Assembly: GCA_023614405.1 (NCBI GenBank) | Contig: CM042692.1 | Coordinates: 124,675,503-124,739,502, forward strand | Direction of reading: 5' to 3' | Origin: Avena insularis | Lineage: Eukaryota; Streptophyta; Magnoliopsida; Poales; Poaceae | DNA: 64,000 nucleotides | Shown: positions 23,246-34,225 of the stretch, in pieces | Layout of the letters: each line of letters begins with the position of its first letter | How positions within the stretch are numbered: position 1 is the stretch's first letter | Translations under genes and position numbers: made by a program | Notes under the pieces: generated by a model | The model's database searches: none | The model's input: only the letters and a program-made list of their open reading frames with translations | Told to the model about the DNA's origin: nothing

Positions 23246-24869
23246 TGATACATTGCAAATATATCTATAATTTTTGATGTTCCATGCTTAGTTTTATCCA
23301 CTTTCTTGTGTTTTGTTCCAACTTTGGAATACTTTTCATATGATTTCTTGGACTAACCTATTAACAAGAGCCACAGTGCCAGCTGCCTGTTTTCTGCTGT
23401 TTTTGGTTCCAGGAAAGTCAGAAAATGAATATTCTCGGAATTGGACGGGACAAAAGCCAAAGTGCCTATTTTTCCGGATGTCATCAAGTGCCAGAATACA
23501 AGACGGAGAGGGGACAGAGGGCGGCCACACCACCTGGCTGCGCGACCAGGCCTGGCCCGGGCCAGGGGTGGTGTGGCCAGCCTAGGCACCCCCTCAGCCT
23601 CCCCTTTCGACTATAAGATGCCCTCAGGACGAAAACCTAAGTGCCCGATTGAAAATCCACGAAAGAGTCTGTAGACGCCATCATCTCCATCCCTAAATCG
23701 GGAGGGATCTGAAGCTCTTCCTGGCACCCTACCAGAGAGAGGAATTCACCCTGAAGGCCTTCTTCATCACCATGCAAGCCTCCAGTGTGATGCATGAGTA
23801 GTTCATCCTTGGACTACGGATCCATGTAGTAGCAGGATGGCTGGTTCTCCTCCTTTGCGCTTTCATGTCTAGATCTTGGGAGCTCCGTTCATAATCAAGA
23901 TCATCTATTTGTAATTCTGCATGCTATGTTTGCAGGGATCCGATGGATATTGAGATGCTATTTCAGATTGATTATTGATTCTATCATGTCTTCGTTATTT
24001 GTGATCTTGCATGCTTTCCGTTGTTAGTAGCTATCTTGGCCAAGTAGATGCTAGCAACTCCAAGAGTTAGTATTTATGCTCGATAGTGGGTCCATGCCTC
24101 TGGTAATCTGGGGAAGTGACAGAAATCTCTAAGGTACTAGATGTGTTGTTGCTACTAGGGAGAAAACAACAATCCTTTGTTCATAGAACAATCGTATTGT
24201 TTACTTTACACGCAGTTCGTAAAGCAATAATCTGTTGCTTGCAACTTAATACTGGAGGGGGTTCGGATGATAACCTGAAGGTGGATTATTAGTCATAGAT
24301 GCAGTTTGATGGCTATCTATGTATAATATTGTAATGCCCAATCAAGTCTCAAAGGAGTCAAGATGATTAGTATATGCACGTATTTCTTTCTCGATGTTTG
24401 TCAATTGCCCCGTGTAATTTGTTCACCCAGCATGTTATCTATCTAAGGAGAGCCACCTCTAGTGAACTATGGATCCTGGTCCTTTTCTTTACATACAATC
24501 TACAAACGGTTTACTTCTTTGTGTTTACTTTCTGCAAACTTTCACTTCTTTCCATTCGATACGTTTAATCCCTTGTTTTCCGCAAAACACGGTGAGATTG
24601 ACAACCTCATCGCAAGTTGGGGACAAAGTTTTGTGGTTGTGTTGTGTAGGTCTCCACGTTGCTACTAGCACCGGTAGTGCGCCCTGCCAAAGCTCAGCTA
24701 GTAACACCTTTGGGGTGTTTCCTTGCTCCTACTGGTTCGATTAAACCTTGGTTCCATAACTGAGGGAAACTTGCTGCTGTGCTCATCATACCTTCCTCTT
24801 GGGGTTCCCAACGAGCTCTACATCAACACCGCACCAGCACTTTTCTGGGCGTCGTGCATTGAGCCATCA
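23246..24869 (+). repeat. 3' LTR of element A (1624 bp)
   Basis: Starts TGATACATTG, ends GAGCCATCA, then TSD GTGTG and the resumed integrase of Copia element E. Similar to the 5' LTR throughout with scattered substitutions, mostly transitions where I compared closely. Confidence 0.93.
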
Positions 24870-25851
24870 GTGTGCATTGAAGGGAAGCTCCATGAGATGA
24901 CACATCCCCCCACAAGAACCATCTATTTCGATGGGATCTTAGTGGTCCTACACATGGACCTCTTTGGTCCTCCATCCTTTGATATCCTTGGGGGAAAGAA
25001 GTATTCCTTGATTATTGTGGATGACTACTCAAGATACACTTGGTATATTTATTCAAGAAAAAGAGTGATACTCAACAAACCGTCATCACCTTTGCCAATG
25101 AAGTGCAACGTCAACATAACAAGAAGATCTTGTCCATTAGAAGTGACAATGGTACCGAGTTCAAGAACTACACCCTAGATGAGTTTCTTAGTGATGAGGG
25201 GATCAAGCATCAATATTCCGCTCCATATACCCCGCAACAAAATGGTGGGGCAGAAAGGAAGAACCGGTCTCTTATGGATATGGCAAGAACCATGATTGTG
25301 GAGTTCAAGTCTCCATATAATTTTTGGGTCGAAGCTATCTCAACCGCTTGTCATATTGCCAACTAGGTTTATCTTCACAAGCACTTGAACATGACTCCAT
25401 ATGAGATCCTCACCAGAAAGAAGCCAAGTATCCACTATGAGTGTTTGGGTGTAAGTGCTATATTCTCAAGAAAGGTATCCGGTTGTCTAAATTCGAGTCT
25501 CGAGCTATTGAAGGTATCTTTGTTGGCTATGCATCAGACTCTCACGCTTATAGGATCTATAATAAGTCCATCGGGCAAGTTATAGTATCTTCTAATGTGA
25601 AGTTCGATGAGCATCAAGGCTCCCAAGTGGGGCAAATTGATCTTTGTGATGTAGGTGATGAAATTCCTCCTCAAGCCATAAGAAGAATGGGTGTGGGATT
25701 TTTCTGCCCTGTTGAGGAACCCCTTGTGGTGGAAGGAGAAGGACAATGCTCTACTCAAGTGGAGCTCTCACCTACTCAAGATCTACTTCAAACCCATAGC
25801 CATAAAGATACCATAGATGAAGAGATAGTTCATGATCAAGGTCAAGCTTAG
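24870..25851 (+). pseudogene. Copia integrase (element E), frameshifted
   Basis: Resumes the pre-integrase frame, then shows the integrase core: HMDLFGP (first Asp, about 24957), RSDNGTEF (second Asp, 25145) and PQQNGGAERKN (Glu, 25253). The DDE residues are all kept, but a frameshift near 25035 separates the first from the other two. An in-frame TAG at 25364-25366 follows HIAN, and another frame change near 25440 leads into the C-terminal part (GCKCYILKKGIRLSKFESR). Known role: strand transfer of cDNA into the genome. Dead as read. Confidence 0.88.
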
Positions 25852-26129
25852 GTGAATGATGGGTGTGCATCACCACATATGGACCAAGGTCAAGCTCATG
25901 AAGATGGACAAAGCCAAAATGTCGAGCAAGCTCAAGGAGAGGATCAAGCTCAATTTCAAGGTCAAATGAGGATGAAAATAGTGGTGATGACCAAGTAGCT
26001 TCTCAAGAATCCATTGAGGAAGCTCAATCTCGAAGCGAAGCAAGGAGGGTCGCCAAGCTCATCCGTGAAGGACTTACTCTTGAACATGTTGTTGGTGATC
26101 TTGAAAGGGGCATTACTATTCATAACCAA

Positions 26130-27102
26130 GTGGCTAACTTTGTGGGCCACAATAGTTTCATTTCTTGTGTAGAGCCCCAAAAGGTGTATGAAGCACTTGA
26201 GGACCTGGATTGGCTTGAAGCCATGCATGAAGAGACTCACAATTTCGAGCGCAACAAAGTGTGGTCGTTGGTGGAGAGACCCAAGGAGTGTCGTAATGTA
26301 ATTGGGACAAAGTGGATCTTCAAGAACAAGCAAGATTCAAATGGGATGGTCATTCGCAACAAGGCAAGATTGGTGGCTCAAGGCTTCTCCCAAGTTGAGG
26401 GTATCGACTACGGTCTCATTGCCCGTCTTGAATCCATCGGTATCTTGCTTGCATGAATCTCATCATAACTTCAAGTTGCAACAAATGGATGTTAAAAGTG
26501 CATTTCTTACTGGTTCGCTTAATGAGTTGGTGTATGTCAAGCAACCACTAGGTTTTGAGGATCCCAAGTTTCCAAACCATGTCTACAAATTTGATAAGGC
26601 ACTCTATGGACTTAAATAAGCTCCACGTGTATGGTATGAGCACCTTATAAAGTTGTTGGTAGACTGTGGTTTCGAAGTTGGGCTAATCGACCCCACTATT
26701 TTTACTAAGAGAGTTGGAGGAAACTTGTTCATATGTCAAATTTATGTTGATGGTATTATCTTTGGTTCTCCTAACAAAGCTTTCAATGATGTTTTTGCTA
26801 AGCTAATGACTGATGAGTTTGAAATGTCTATGATGGGCGAATTGCAATTCTTTCTTGGATTCGAAGTAAAGCAATTGTTTGGAGGTATCTTCATTAATAA
26901 AGCCAAATACATTCAAGATATGCTCAAGAGATTCAAGTTGACAGTTTTAAATGGAGCCAAGACTCCCATGCCTCTCAAATGTGATCTCACTCTTGATACT
27001 AAGGGTAAAGATGTGGATCAAAAGGTATACTGTTCTATGATTGGTTCTTTACTCTATCCTTGTGCATCTAGATCGGATATCATGTTGAGTGTGGGTATTT
27101 GA
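26130..27102 (+). pseudogene. Copia reverse transcriptase (element E), broken
   Basis: Typical Copia RT order: WLEAMHEE, GTKWIFKNK, KARLVAQGFSQ, then a small internal loss and a frameshift near 26440, QMDVKSAFLTGSLNE (catalytic Asp), ALYGLK followed by an in-frame TAA at 26617, then the catalytic box. The box reads YVDG (26743-26754) instead of YVDD, so one of the two metal-binding aspartates is lost. FFLGFEVKQ and a GSLLYPCASRSDI stretch follow. With stop, frameshift and active-site change, it cannot work. Confidence 0.9.
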
Positions 27103-27695
27103 GCATGGTTTCAATCCGCACCAAAAGAAAGCTACCTTGTGGCGGTTAAGCGAATCTATCTTTATTTAGTTGATACCCCAAAGTTTAGCTTATGGTATCC
27201 CAAGGGCTCAAGCTTTGTACTTCATGGATTCAGACTCGGATTGGGAGGGGAGACAAAGTTGGAAGGAAATCAACCTCCGGGGCTTGCTAATTCCTTAGTA
27301 GGTCCTTGGTGTGTTGGTCATCTAAGAAGAAAAATTGTGTCTCCTTGTCTTCCGCCGAGGCCGAGTATATTGCGGCCTCTAGTTGTTGTGCACAATTGTT
27401 TTGGATAAGGAAAACTTTAAAGGATTACAGTGTCACATGTGACAAAGTGCCTCTTCTTTGTGATAACGAAAGTTCAATCAAGATCGCCTACAACCCGGCG
27501 CAACACACATGAATGAAGCATATTGATATTCACCATCACTTCATCTGGGAGCATGCGAATAATGGAGATATTTTCCTCTCATATATTAGCACCGAGAAGA
27601 ATCTTGGGGATTTATTCACCAAGCGCCTTGATGATAAGAGATTCCGAGAGTTAAGGCATGATCTAAATATCATAGATTCAAGCAATGTGGCTTGA
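27103..27695 (+). pseudogene. Copia RNase H and pol C-terminus (element E)
   Basis: RNase H landmarks: SKKKNCVSLSSAEAEYIA, LCDNESSIKIA and KHIDIHHHF, with a stop (TGA at 27510-27512) between the last two and at least one frame change near 27230-27310. The polyprotein ends in LNIIDSSNVA and a TGA at 27693. RNase H removes the RNA template during cDNA synthesis. The ending resembles SIRE-lineage elements. Confidence 0.85.
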
Positions 27696-27750
27696 GACCA
27701 TGCACACTCACTCATGCTTTCATATGTTGTCCTATCTAGATGTAAGCATG

Positions 27751-28839
27751 GATATAGGGGGAGTGCGGTCCTAATTGGTTGGGCTACCCCTCCCCCCATT
27801 ATGCCCAAAGTGATAAAATCATTCTCTTAATATCATATTGTGATATGTGATCTTCAATGACAAGTTTTGGTAATGGACCCAAGATATATCTTCGTAGTGC
27901 CAAGCCAAGTATACTCAAACATGGTGGCTTCAGCCACCGACCCTCTCCCTCTCGAGAGGTTGATATTTCCTCGTGTTTGTCATCTTTTTGGGTTTGTTTG
28001 ACTTTTGGGGACATGCACTCCCATTTGGTTCTCTTGTTGATTCTTAAATTGTTAGAGTGTATTGTTCTCCACATCAGTTTGGACATCTTATCCTAAGCCC
28101 TCCTCTTTAATAGCCCTATACCTCTTGCACAAGATCTCACTCCGTGTACCTTTTTCCTGCCTTTTTGTATTTGGGGTTCCGGTACTACCGGAACATAGGG
28201 TGGTACTATCGCACCGGGCCAGTTCCTAGGCACATTCCTAGAAACTACCCTAGGTCCGGTTGTACCAGATGTTCACGTGCTACTATCGGTGTCTGGTACT
28301 ACCGGTCATAAACCCGGTACTAACAGACCGCAGTTTCTAGTTAAGTGGGGGTCGGGAGGGGAGGCACCCCTCAGTGCCTCATTTTTCCTCTGCCTCCTCC
28401 ACCAACCTCTGTCACCGCTGGAGAAAAATCATCCTCAGGAGCCGCGCTATCGCCCCTCTTCGCCGAATTCTCCATAGATCCAGCCTACTTACGCCCTCCC
28501 CTTCGATCTCCACCGCCATGGACCCTAGTAACACCGCCATTCCTCTTCCTCTCCTTGTTTTCTCCATGGATCTAGGTTTGCTTAGATTTTTCGTCAAATC
28601 CATTGTTGAATGGCTCTCCACCATATATCTTGTTATCCCTTACTTCCTGTACCTTGAAATCACACTTTTCCATGTTTTTGTGCTCATTTTGTGGTCCTTA
28701 CTTTGCACGTTGCTCCGCATCTCCTGTAGTACCGGACCCATCTGACCCCAAAATTCCGCGAAAAGTGTGACTTCTTGTGTCTCTTAGTTTCAGGATCTTG
28801 TGCCCTTATCCCCCTACTATTCTCTCTCTTGCTTTCACA
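27751..28839 (+). repeat. Polypurine tract and LTR-like 3' region of element E
   Basis: GATATAGGGGGAG (27751-27763) looks like a polypurine tract, so the 3' LTR probably begins at about 27764 (TGCGGTCC). The next kilobase has repeated GGTACTACCGG-type words, including a 17-bp perfect palindrome at 28177-28193, similar words at 28295-28315 and one near 28725. It also has a CT-rich 5'-UTR-like stretch (28380-28570). I cannot find the LTR's other end; no second copy lies in the window. Confidence 0.5.
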
Positions 28840-30444
28840 GGTGCAGGTGGTTCGAGTGGTGCTAGGAAGAGATCCAAGGCTCGTCATGAGATCGAGGAGG
28901 AAGATGAGTTTGAAGAGGAAGTCATGCCCCAGCCAAGCAACTGAATGAAGATCAAGTCCACTCTGGGTGGTCGTGGAGGAGCTACCAAGAGGACATCCGG
29001 TCATGATAGTGCCCCTCCTCCTCCTCCCTCTGGCACACAAAGAGTATGATTGTTGGGCTAGAAGGGCCAAAGGTTTTGTATAATATTTCTAAAGACGAAT
29101 TCGCTGTTTTGAGGCATGAGAACCCCTATCTTTGTTATTGTGACCGTAGCCGTGAAGGCATCTTGTTCTTCACCAACTTCCAGGAAGGGGTGTACAGGGG
29201 GGTTCTTTTGCACAATGACAAGTTGGTTGTGCCTCAGAAGTGGATTGAGATGGCTCACATGAACAAGCATCCTAAATACTTTGGGGAGGCCAAGGATATT
29301 TGCACCAACATTGGCTTGCTTCCAATCATGGAGTTCAAGCAAGATTATGACCCCCTTCTTGTGGCTCACCTCTGTGCCACCGTGAACTTTGACAAATCTC
29401 AGATAAGGAAAATGACATGAATGACTCAAGGGGTTGTCAAGGAAGCAACTTGGCAGAGTTTGGGCACTAACATGGGTATACCCTACAGGTACTCGTGTTT
29501 ATCCTATACGGTCCAGCCCAAGAAGAACACACAGGACAACTGAAGCCCAACAAGGATTCGGGTGGCCCAAGTCCATAGGAATGCAGCTCCTTGAAGGGCA
29601 CGACAAGTAATAGATAGATTTTCAAACAGGTAAAAACCCTAATCTGTAATCGACTTGGTCTTCTATCCTAAGACCTAGCCTCCCTATATAAAGGCTAGGA
29701 GGGGCAGCGAGGAGGACATCCACAACCCTATCATACACATCACCATATTACATCTGCGCACCCCCTGTAACCTTCGACTCCTCGATAGTCTAAGAGCAGA
29801 CAAGCGGGAGTAGGGTCCCTTCCGAGAGCCTAAACCTGGGTAAATCGTGTGTCCCCTGATGTGCTTGTTTGCTAGCCGATCGATGCCTGTAGTGCTCCCC
29901 AATCCCTCGAACCTAAGTCCATCAACGATGGGCATTAACGAATCAACCCCTCGTTAGGCACATTCTTGGTTACGAGGATCATGGCTTGGGAAACCCTTGT
30001 GGATTTTGTTGTCACACTCTTTGTAAACCCATGAAGAAGGAGGTTCTGGGTCCTCTCTATTTTCTAGGCAGAGGTGTTTGTGGCAAGATCAAGGATCTCT
30101 TACCCACCTATGACATTTTGAATCGCATATTCCACGATACTGTTGCTCCTCGGGCGGGCAATTTTGATGAGATGCATGGCTATATGGTTGACCTCATGTT
30201 CAACTCTTATGTAAACCGTTATTCCACTACCCCACTTGATGTGATGGACTTCATTTGGAATGAGATGTTCATTGTCGTTCATACTAGAAGAGTGCTTCCT
30301 TTTGCTCCATATGTTATGACTCTTATCATCCGCAAGTGCATGTTCATTGCCAATGATCTTCCCAACCACCAACTTGTGTCTCACAAGTACAAGAACCTAT
30401 TGATAAAGAAGCATTCTAAACCTCGCAACATGGATGGAAAATAG
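28840..30444 (+). pseudogene. Unidentified multi-part protein, interrupted
   Basis: After a likely splice acceptor (CTTTCACAG, ending about 28840) a frame reads SSGARKRSKARHEIEEEDEF and continues, with a stop at about 28942 and a frame change near 29045, into a conserved-looking globular segment (29046-29417: NISKDEFAVL, YFGEAKDICTNIGLLPIMEF). After a TGA at 29418 the frame goes on to about 29467. It is then interrupted by a 0.5-kb insertion and resumes at about 29962 (HGLGNPCGF ... KKEVLGPLYF ... YDILNRIF ... DVMDFIWNEMF), ending at 30442-30444. It looks like a plant retroelement-associated ORF of unknown function. I cannot name a domain. It may lie in E's 3' LTR. Confidence 0.5.
29468..29956. 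mobile_element. Small insertion (solo LTR or similar) in the unidentified ORF
   Basis: About 489 bp of non-coding sequence splits the ORF. It is flanked by GGCAC on both sides (29463-29467 and 29957-29961) and has weakly inverted ends (TAACATGGG / CCCTCGTTA). Inside are a TATA-like CTATATAAAGG (about 29682-29692) and a polyadenylation-zone-like stretch with AAACCTGGGTAAATC, as in Gypsy LTRs. The ends are not TG...CA and the ORF frame is not restored across it, so the exact borders are tentative. Confidence 0.4.
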
Positions 30445-30480
30445 GTTGGTTAAGCTAAAGATGGGGCATATGGAAACTAG

Positions 30481-31185
30481 TGGTATCCGGGGAGGGATAG
30501 TGCAGTGAATCCGCACACAAAGAACACAACCAAACAAACGATATACCCAGGTTTGAGGCTCTCCTAAGGAGATAAAACCTCTACTCCTGCACTAGATCTT
30601 ATATTACGATCTCTAGATTAGTACAAGTGCTCCTTGAGACGTATCAAAGAGAGGAATAAGATGAAGTGCGTCTACTCTCTTCTCATTCTATGTTTTTCCT
30701 TAGCGCAAATGGACCGACCCTCTCCTTGGAGGCCCTGGCTCACCTTATATAGGGGTGGCCAGGTTACAACAAGGGCTTTCGTGGCCCGTATATTCCCTGG
30801 AGATGCTTGTCCCAAAATAGTAGTTTGGTGCCCCCTTTCCTCTGTCGCTAGCATTTGCGCAGCAATGGCTCGGAGTCCACGTTGTCTGACCTTTGGGGTC
30901 AGACACTGTCACATCTATGACCCTCTATTATGTCGCTGCTCCTCTGGCCCTTGTCCCTAGCGCTTGTCTCTCCCCAGATTCCCATGAGAGAGAGAAAAGC
31001 GCTAACCTTGGGGGCTTGCTCACTCCTTCTTGAGCACGCCAACCCTGACTCGGTCCTGTCCTAATAACTCGGCCAAGATGATACATGCAAGCATGAAACA
31101 ACCTTGAAATTGTGCTAGCATACAATATATGTCAGCCGAGTCTTGTCGGTGCTGTCTGACCTTGGGTAACTCAGCCATAACTCGG
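30481..31185 (-). repeat. 3' LTR of element C, downstream part
   Basis: R/U5 and most of U3 of the Tat LTR on the minus strand. A canonical TATA box (CTATATAAGG on the minus strand) is at about 30741-30752, and the LTR ends near TGGTATCCGG at 30481. The rest of U3 is beyond the B insertion. The short ORFs here are not protein-like. Confidence 0.7.
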
Positions 31186-32702
31186 TTATACGTCCATTTT
31201 GCATCACTATTCTATGTCTTAATTCACTATTATTCATTGATATATTTCATATTGAGAGGTGATACTTATGTTATTTCATCTATTTTTGCATGGTTGATGA
31301 CTTTTGGAGCATGGACCGCTGCAGTCAGGATTCTGATGGAAAATGTGCTATTTGGAGGCAAAATTCACGAAGATTAGAAAATCCGGGAAAATATACGGAA
31401 AATCCTATTTTTTCCAGAAGACTAAGGATGCCAGAAGATGAAGTGGAGGTGGGCCACAGGGGGCCCACACCACCCCATGGCGCGGGCAGGCCTAAGCCGC
31501 GCCAGGGAGTGGTGTGGCCGCCATGGCCCACTCTAGCCTCTCCCCTCTGGCGTATATCAACCTCCCAAAACCCTAAGACTCGGAGAGCAACCACAGAAAG
31601 ATTCCGCCACCTCTACGGGGCAGAAAACACCGGGAGAGAAAGATCTCTCCGGCAGACAGATTTCTGCCAGAGGAATTCCTTCCCGGAGAGGGGAGATCGT
31701 CGCCATCAACACCACCATCAAGCTAGACTTCATCGGGATCATCATCATCACCACCACCATCATCATCACCATCAGCACCCTCATCACCATCTCCTTATTG
31801 CTGTAACAATTGCGTTGAATCTTGCATAGTTCATAGGGGAAACATTCCCGGTGTTGATTACTCTTTGTAGTTGATGCTATTGAGTGAACCATTGAATTAT
31901 TGTTTATGTTCAGATTGTTATACATCATTATTCCATCTCTGATCATGATCCATATGATGTCTTGTGAGTAGTTTGTTTTGTTCTTGAGGACATGGGAGAA
32001 GTCTTGTTGTTAGTAGTGGAGTTGCGTTGAGAAAGATTCAATAGATTGTTATTTAAGTTGTGGTGTACTTCTTCTAGTGGTGTCATGTGAACGTCGACTA
32101 CATGACACTTCACCTATATGGGCCTAGGGGAATGCATTGTGTATTTGGCTACTAATCGTAGGGGTTGTCGGAGTGATAGAAACGTGAACCCCCGTTAGGA
32201 AACCATTGCACAAGGGACGTAAGGGTCTTAGAGTTTAAAGTTGTGGTGAGGTTTCGACCTTAATTACTTTCTTGTACTTACGGATGTTTGCAAGGGGTAT
32301 AATCACAAGTATGTATTAGTCTTGGATGGGGCGGTACATTAGCACAGGTTCACCCACACAACACTTAGCAAGCTAGAGAAGATTAATCGACTATATGAAG
32401 CGAAAGCACTTGACAGTCTTCCCATGTGTCCTCGAGAACGTTTGGTCATCTATAGAAATACAACCGGCTTGTCCTTTGCTGCATAAAGGATTGGGCCACT
32501 TGCTGCATTCATTCTTACTGTCTTTCATTTACTCGTACTTTGTTTACTTGGTTTATCGAAAACCCCTAAAAATCCGTTTGCTAAGTATTTGCAGAGAATT
32601 CCTGATCCATACCACTAGCCAGCACCTTCTGCTCCTCGTTGGGTTCGACACTCTTACTTATCGAAAATACTGCGATACACCCCGTATACTTGTGGGTCAT
32701 CA
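31186..32702 (+). repeat. 5' LTR of element B (1517 bp)
   Basis: Ends GGGTCATCA at 32702 and aligns with 42456-43957. It contains a CAT/CAC trinucleotide tract (31738-31791). A local block at about 31605-31680 matches the 3' LTR poorly, with several indels, though the flanks are close to identical. Confidence 0.92.
31738..31791 (+). repeat. CAT/CAC microsatellite in B LTR
   Basis: Imperfect trinucleotide run of CAT and CAC in the 5' LTR, with a counterpart at about 42986-43046 in the 3' LTR that differs by a few units. It gives a run of His codons in one frame, which I do not consider coding. Confidence 0.85.
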
Positions 32703-32732
32703 AGACTATTTTCTGGCGCCGTTCTTGAGTGA
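32703..32732 (+). other. Primer-binding site region of element B (tRNA-Asp type)
   Basis: CTGGCGCCGTTC about ten bases inside the LTR matches the start of the Athila TGGCGCCGTTG site; the rest has drifted. Compare the better-kept tail in element A. Confidence 0.75.
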
Positions 32733-32813
32733 AGCGCTATTGGAGAGTGGAACTAGTAAAGGAAACTTCTACTGTGAGTATTGTTTACTTCTGCTAGTTT
32801 CTTTATTTTCGTT

Positions 32814-34225
32814 ATGGATAATTCGCTGAGTTTCTTATTTGGTAATGCTACTACCACTGCTAAGGTAGTAGATAAGCCACCACCTGCTGAGAATGATGTT
32901 TTCAAAATACCTACAAGAATTATTGATCGTGTTATGGATAACTACTATGTTGGGGATGGAACTATCCATCCTGGTGATCATTTACTCTTTATACACGAAT
33001 TATGCGGGTTGTTCAAGTGTGCAGGTATTACTACAGATCAAGTTACGAAGAAATTATTCTCATTATCACTGAAAGGAAGAGCTGAGGAATGGTATAAGCT
33101 GCTGAAGAATGGACAAGCTCTGGATGGGAGGAAATAGTGCCTCTCTTTTATTCAAAGTTTTATCCTCCTAGTGAGATTCATAAAGATCGGAATCAAATAT
33201 ACAACTTTTGGCTTCTTGATGGAGAGAGTACAGCTCAAGCTTGGGGGAGATTGAAGTTACTAATGCTCAAATGTCCCATTCATGAGCTCCCCAACAATAT
33301 TATTATTAATAACTTCTATGCAAGGATCCCTCTACATGATAAAGATTTATTGGATGCTTCTTATGCTGGATCATTCACTCGTATGGAAGAAGAAGCTAAA
33401 TGGGACCTTCTAGACCGTATTCAAGACAATGCTGAAGCTTGGGAGAACGACAAAGGTAGAAAGTTAGGTATAAATTATGATTATGAATGCATTGAATCTT
33501 TTATGGGAACTGATGACTTTCAAAATATTAAAAATGCTTATGGTCTAGACTCTCAAGCTATTGCTTCTTATTTTAAGGCCTTTGCTTCTTATATTGAAGT
33601 GCCTAAAAAGAAGTGGAATAAGTATCATGAACCTTATAAAGATATTGCTAAGAGTGTTCCTGCAAGAAGTACTGAAGTTTATACTGCTAATAATGTCTTA
33701 CCTAAACCTTATATTGAGAAAATGCCTTTCCTAGTTAAGGTAAAGGAACATTCTATGATAGCTAGTATGGTTAATGAAAGTATGAATAAAGCTGTTGAAC
33801 CTGATAAAAAAATGGTTGATGAACATATAGTAGCAAATATGAAAGACTTTGTTGCTAAATATGAAAAGGAGGGACACACTATCCTTTGTAAGGATACCTC
33901 CAATATTGTTTCACAAAGTAGTGTTATGAGAGCTAGTATTCCTGTGTTTTCTGTTAGAATAAGTGATCATTGCTATGATAGTCCTTGTGATAGCTATATT
34001 GTCAAGTTTATGCATGATACTGAAAGCTACTATGAGAGAGGGAAAAGTGTTCTGATGTATCTCAATAATATCAAGTTTCCTCGTTTTATGCTGAAAGTTT
34101 TTATGTTGCACTTCTTTTGCCTTCTTATGCAAGTTGCCTCTGGTTTCAAGAACTTGTTTGTTTACAAAATTCCCTTGCATAGGAAGTGGGTTAGACTTAA
34201 ATGTGTGTGTGTTTTTGCTTCTTAA
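32814..34225 (+). pseudogene. Athila gag (element B), one frameshift
   Basis: Structural protein of the particle. I take the ATG at 32814 (MDNSLSFLFGN). The capsid-type region is clear: DHLLFIHELCGLFKCAGI, SLKGRAEEWYKLL, then after a frameshift near 33120-33137 PLFYSKFYPPSEIHKDRN, AWGRLKLLMLKCP and NNFYARI. A C-terminal KVKEHSMIASMVNES motif is shared with Athila-group gags as I recall them. No zinc knuckle is seen. Apart from the single frameshift it is open for about 470 codons, so the damage is recent or light. Followed by the shared non-coding block also found in A. Confidence 0.85.

Larger units (their letters stand above)
6582..24869 (+). mobile_element. Non-autonomous Athila-type Gypsy element A (with D nested inside)
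   Basis: Two direct LTRs of identical length (6582-8205 and 23246-24869, 1624 bp each), a tRNA-Asp-type primer-binding site and a polypurine tract define a complete element. TSDs are GCGTG (6577-6581) and GTGTG (24870-24874), differing by one C/T. The LTR opening TGATACATTGCAAATGTATC is that of abundant WHAM/Sabrina-like Athila families in grasses. Without the nested element D (10868-22268 plus one TSD copy) the interior is about 3.6 kb, with one 207-codon ORF and no protease, RT, RNase H or integrase. It must have moved with enzymes from elsewhere. It shares interior blocks with element B. Confidence 0.92.
4284..30480 (+). mobile_element. SIRE/Maximus-like Ty1-copia element E (decayed host of other insertions)
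   Basis: Plus-strand Copia remnant, present as 4284-6581 and 24870-about 30480. It starts inside gag (the upstream part is separated by the Angela-like insertion) and runs through zinc knuckle, a long coiled-coil segment, protease, pre-integrase, integrase, RT and RNase H, then a polypurine tract and LTR-like 3' sequence. The long coiled-coil segment between gag knuckle and protease and the IIDSSNVA ending of pol fit the SIRE/Maximus lineage as I know it. Athila-type element A interrupts it. The Tat element C begins at 30481 after a possible TSD base string ACTAG. The right limit of E, and whether 28840-30444 belongs to it, is not certain. Confidence 0.7.

Noticed and set aside
31644..31829. 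ORF with a long His run in B's LTR
   Set aside because: Produced by the CAT/CAC microsatellite; frame and length differ in the 3' LTR.
32395..32829. 144-codon ORF at the end of B's 5' LTR, similar to one at 43650-44042
   Set aside because: It lies within the LTR and crosses its border into different sequence at each copy; no motif. Chance frame.
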